Below are positions 60,345-64,000 of a stretch of DNA of 64,000 nucleotides, piece by piece. The position numbers were made by a program, and so were the translations under genes. The DNA is taken from contig OW051496.1 in NCBI GenBank assembly GCA_932521035.1, positions 4,836,001-4,900,000 of the forward strand, written 5' to 3'. This DNA is from Oscheius dolichura (Eukaryota; Nematoda; Chromadorea; Rhabditida; Rhabditidae). Positions within the stretch are counted from its first letter, which is position 1. Each line of letters starts with the position of its first letter. Below the pieces are notes generated by a model. The model did not search any database, had not been told where the DNA came from, and was given only the letters and a program-made list of their open reading frames with translations.

Positions 60345-61185
60345 ATGTCTGAAAAGCCTGAAATATCGTCTGCTGATTTGGAGGCAGTGGAGAAGAAAAT
60401 TATCAAGTCTTTGGATAATATGATGGCAACCTCGAATTCAGTGTTCCTGCTTATGACCATCGTGATCTTCCTCATCTGCGCTTTGCTCATTGTGCAGGTG
60501 GCCTTCTCCGTCTTCAACCTCAAGTCGAAGCCTCCTCCTGCCCAGCCGACCAAAGTCATTGTCCAGAAGAAGAGAAAGAGAGGCTCCTCCTCGGCGAAGC
60601 GTAGCCGCGGTCGCCGTCGCGGCTCGAAGAAGTCGTCCCGTTCCTCGAGAACGACCCGCTCGGCCAACTCGGAAAAGAGAAACTTCCCCAGCAAGACGGC
60701 CTCCGTGAAAATTGACTTCGACAGCCGGGAGAAGGAGAAGATCGAGAAGAAGGACACCATCATCCGCGCCCCCTCTGCCCAGCTGCCCGGCTATTCCAGC
60801 GAGAAGCCGGGCTACGCTCGTCTCTCAGACACTTCTGGCCTTGAGGTTTCCTCCCCTTTCTGTCGGAATTCAAGATATTCAGAGCTTGGACGTGACGCAG
60901 AAGTCGTCTCCCCTGCCGGCCTTCAATCTTCCAGCCACCCACGGCACGCAGCCGCCCAGAACATCGTCGAACATCTGGGATCCAAGTGGCAAGCCGGCCA
61001 CCCCGGGCCTCGTCCAGAACCCGAACCAGAATGCCAAGCCGGCCGACGCCGCCCCCCAGTCGTCTTACAATATTTTCTCCCAGTACCTGGCCCACCCCAT
61101 CTTCGGTGCCGGAATCAAGAGTGAGCGTCTCGATTTTTCCACTCCGCCGGAGGCCACGACCCCGAAAAACGTCAAAAAGCCATAG
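60345..61185 (+). CDS. single-pass membrane protein with a highly basic juxtamembrane region
   Basis: Two exons (60345-60845 and 60883-61185) give 267 residues in frame. After an acidic N-terminus (MSEKPEISSADLEAVEKKII) there is one hydrophobic segment (SVFLLMTIVIFLICALLIVQ, about residues 32-55). Next comes a strongly basic block with KKRKRGSSSAKRSRGRRRGS and further RS/RT repeats, then SREKEKIEKKDTIIRAPSAQ and a proline/serine-rich tail. By the positive-inside rule the basic part is cytoplasmic or nucleoplasmic. The layout could suit an inner nuclear membrane or ER protein; I recognise no family. AATAAA lies 12 bp past the stop. Confidence 0.55.
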
Positions 61186-61438
61186 CTACCATTTTGAATA
61201 AAGATGTTTTGACGCGGCTTCCTGTCATTTTCTCACCCGTATTCGTTCTCTCGCGTCGTCCTTGGCGGTGTCTCGCGGCGCAGTGGCCGGTCGAGTTGCT
61301 CGAACCGTGCGGCGCTCTATATCACACGCGCACTATCTTCAATTCTGTCGGCCGACGTCTTTCATTTCTATTCAAAATTGCTCAATTGCTGGGTAACACT
61401 GGCCGGATACTGTAAGCGAATGTTTATTCAGACACAGC

Positions 61439-63372
61439 ATGGTAAATGATGGTTCCATGGGAACCGAGAACGGAAACGAAGAAGAAAAAGTGCCGCCTCC
61501 GAACAGGAATTACTTTCAGAGGGAGCTGAGCCGGATCAATGACGAGATCGCACTTTTACAGGGACAGGTGGGTAAATAGCCCGTGCCGGGTCGTCTCGAA
61601 ACTGGGCAACACGGCCTGTTCAGGCTAAAGTACTGCTGAATAAAGAAGGCCGCTTGGGGAGCATCACGGAATCCCGGATGGACAAGGAGAAGATCCGGGG
61701 GCAGAGGAGTGTGCTGGCCGAGGAGGCCGACTCCGTCAAGAAACAGATAGCCCAGTTGAGAAAGCAGAGGGAGACCCTGGTAGGACATGCCCCCTTTTAC
61801 CCGATTGTGAGTGTTTCCCTATAGAAAACGGCCCGGCTCGAACTGGAGAAGGAGTGCCGGGTGAGGAGCCAGGACAAGTTGACCACCTACCTCAAAAACT
61901 GCGAAGACCGATACAATTCGAAGAGTCTTTCCAGGAAGGAGGAGAGCCTTTTGGTCGAGGAAATCAACGACCTGAAGAGGAACCGAACCAAATTGGAGTA
62001 AGTCCGACCCATTCATTTTTGAGGGGAATTTAGGAGACTCAACGAGGCTACTCGCAATCTGGCCGCTACTGATGAGAAAATTAATGCGCTGATTAAGAAA
62101 AACACGGTAATTACTGTATTGGGCGAGAGTATTTCCGGTTATTCTAGGAGACATATAGGGAAATATCCCGGCTGAAGGCAGAGCAGCAGACGAAATCGAC
62201 CGAACAATGGACCCGTACTCAAAAATGGCAACGTATCCGGTCGGATTTGGATGTGATTCACGGGGAGAAGAGGGACCTCGTCGGCAATTACAACGCCAAC
62301 CGGGAGAACTACTCCGAGTGGGTCAAGAAGCACAGGGTACGGTCAGGGGAGAGCTGAAATCAAAATATTTATAGAAAAAGATCCTCACCGGCAACTCGTC
62401 CTACCCGGCGACATTCCCCAATGTGAGGAATCGAACCAGTGAGTACTTCTAAAAACAAATAAATGCCCGTTTCAGCATCCATGGTTGAGGAAGAAGAACT
62501 TGAACCGTTTTTTGAGCAGAAAAGAGACTGTCAGAGACTGATAAATTACCTGGAAAGGCTGAAAAGCCAGATGGAAACAGTCGACTCGGCAGTTGCCCCG
62601 GATACCGCCGATCCCCAACAGGCAGGCAGCAGCGACACTGATTCGGCAGAGGAATTCCCTCCTTCCCTTGCCCGATTTCATATCCGGAATAGTCCGGCGA
62701 GGATAGAACACACGAAACAAAAGAAGCAGGGAGCGAGGAAGGTTGTCAAACTGAGACAGGTAAACGAGAAAAGTCCCTGGTTGATTTTGGATATTGCAGC
62801 CCATTTCCCATGTTTTCGAAATTTACAACATCTTCGGAAGCGTCGATGTGAATGTGCCGGCCAACTACCTGGAGGTGCCGCGGGCATTGGAGGAGGTAAA
62901 AGAGAAGTTGGCCTTCTACAACCAACAGACAAATGTCATTGACTGGTACGAGGAGTACAAGGACTTTGAAGGTATTTTGGAGGCAGACGACAAAGAAGGA
63001 GAATATTTAGCGACGCTGCATTCCATGTCGAGGAGTGTCAGCGAATATACCGGTGATTCTGCGTGTATTGATTTGGAAACAGCTAGTCTAGCCAGGTAAG
63101 TAGGCAACGGGGTCGAGGGGGCAGTGTCGAAATTGTATCGGGTTAACAACATATTGAATCATCTCAAGTTACGAAACAGGGGCGGGATTCTATAGACGGC
63201 ATTCAACATTGGCATTATTGCAGCTCTCGATTACATCCAAGTCCAGGTAGCCCAGGCGAGATTAACTTCCGAGTGCCGTCTTTCAACCATGACGAAGGTG
63301 ATCTCCTTTCCTATCCTTCATAAATTTGATTCAGGTATTTCCAGTAAAGAATCAAATCATAGCCCCATTTAA
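61439..63372 (+). CDS. coiled-coil protein, Bfr1-like
   Basis: The protein starts MVNDGSMGTENGNEEEKVPP, then PNRNYFQRELSRINDEIALL. Most of the N-terminal two-thirds is charged heptad-like coiled coil (for example QRSVLAEEADSVKKQIAQLR, ETLKTARLELEKECRVRSQD, KAEQQTKSTEQWTRTQKWQR). A basic KQKKQGARKVVKLRQ stretch is followed by HVFEIYNIFGSVDVNVPANY and LEVPRALEEVKEKLAFYNQQ. That block resembles the C-terminal part of the animal relatives of yeast Bfr1, an ER- and polysome-associated RNA-binding protein. The last exons add a serine-rich tail ending KESNHSPI, with AATAAA overlapping the stop. Eleven or so exons have short introns. tttattcag lies seven bases before the ATG. The family call is moderate; coiled coil is clear. 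Confidence 0.55.
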
Positions 63373-63604
63373 TAAACGTAGTAAAACGGAATAGTCATTT
63401 TACCATGCAGTACGAGTTTAGATAAACAAAAAGATCATCCTTATGCCATAGATTTAGTAACCTCAATGTATGTGAGAAAAATCTCAGTTATTCCCAGTAT
63501 TTGTTGTGCCTTTCCATATGTGATACCTGTGTTGTTATTTGTTCAAAGAAAATAAAGATTTTTATGTAAAAATTCAACAAAAAATACAAACGATATAAAA
63601 ATAA

Positions 63605-64000
63605 TTACGTCTCTTTAGGTTGTAGTGAGTTTTCTCGCATCCGATTATATTCTAGCGCTTTGGCATCAACTTTTTCTCTTGTATAAAAGAACCAAAAGAG
63701 TAGATTATCGAGTGATTCTGAAACCATGATAAGGAGCAATAAAAAAGACGAACTCGGGTTGACAGGCTTGTCTATGACATCATTATATTCTTGTATAGCA
63801 TAGTATATCGCTTCAATTGTAGCTAAGTGATTCTGAAATTACTCTCACAACGTATAATATGTTCAAAACTACTAACCTCGTTGACGTTATGTTGTGGTCT
63901 CCAAAAAGTTGTCACGTAATCATTCAATATCACGCAGGGAAGACCTAAATACTTCATAAGATATAGCAAGCACGAGGAAAACCTTGTATTTGTGGTATCC
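63605..64000 (-). CDS. DTWD1: DTW domain protein 1, C-terminal part (continues past right edge)
   Basis: Minus-strand exons read LPCVILNDYVTTFWRPQHNV, then after a short intron HLATIEAIYYAIQEYNDVID, FWFFYTREKVDAKALEYNRM and a C-terminus ending NSLQPKET. FWR...LATIEAIYYA...Y matches the C-terminal part of DTWD1, the tRNA uridine aminocarboxypropyltransferase that makes acp3U in tRNA. The DTW motif itself would lie outside the window. It is tail to tail with the Bfr1-like gene (232 bp apart). Confidence 0.7.

Overview
The window looks like nematode nuclear DNA. The evidence is: nuclear hormone receptors with the worm-type P-box (CRACSAFF), beta-type insulin-like peptides with eight cysteines, a miR-51-family microRNA pair, a satellite built on the nematode telomere hexamer TTAGGC, a ZNFX-1-type helicase, and 3' splice sites lying 0-7 bases upstream of many start codons, as expected for spliced-leader trans-splicing. 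Genes are compact, most introns are 34-45 bp, and several introns use a GC donor. I cannot name the species or clade.

Layout, left to right. 1-2.6 kb: two minus-strand nuclear hormone receptors, the first running off the left edge and apparently frameshifted. 2.9-3.9 kb: an M6/PLP-like four-pass membrane protein (minus). 5.1-7.1 kb: three tandem minus-strand insulin-like peptide genes, with a possible degenerate fourth between them. 7.6-13.4 kb: three plus-strand genes 100-150 bp apart (CWF19L1, a lysosomal-type S28 carboxypeptidase and a GM2-activator-like lipid-binding protein). 13.5-15.6 kb: mitochondrial processing peptidase alpha (minus). 15.9-18.9 kb: a 2.9 kb telomere-like satellite with a truncated receptor fragment against its right edge. 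20.3-23.9 kb: a secreted multi-Kunitz/lustrin protein. 24.1-25.4 kb: heparan sulfate 2-O-sulfotransferase. 26.2-27.9 kb: mitochondrial NADP isocitrate dehydrogenase. 28.4-31.2 kb: a USP deubiquitinase. 31.6-39.9 kb: ZNFX1. 40.5-40.7 kb: two miR-51-family hairpins. 41-43 kb: GC-rich DNA without a supported gene. 43.0-43.8 kb: a four-pass LAPTM4-like protein. 43.9-45.0 kb: fragments of an unrecognised gene. 46.4-48.3 kb: a membrane-anchored GT8 glycosyltransferase. 48.4-50.2 kb: an RNF14-type RBR ligase. 51.0-53.7 kb: a 16-exon tyrosine-rich protein. 54.2-55.5 kb: CDK4/6. 55.7-56.5 kb: SPRYD7. 56.6-57.3 kb: a zinc-ribbon protein. 57.5-59.9 kb: cytoplasmic poly(A)-binding protein. 60.3-61.2 kb: a basic single-pass membrane protein. 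61.4-63.4 kb: a Bfr1-like coiled-coil protein. 63.6-64.0 kb: partial DTWD1.

Most genes are conserved housekeeping genes. The more distinctive parts are the insulin cluster, the microRNA pair upstream of and co-oriented with ZNFX1, the Kunitz array in which seven of eight domains lack the reactive-loop disulfide, the telomere-like satellite and the tyrosine-rich protein. Exon models were built by hand. For the insulin-like, CWF19L1, S28, GM2A-like, M6-like, LAPTM4-like, SPRYD7, tyrosine-rich and 60 kb membrane-protein genes, all exon phases close to one open frame.
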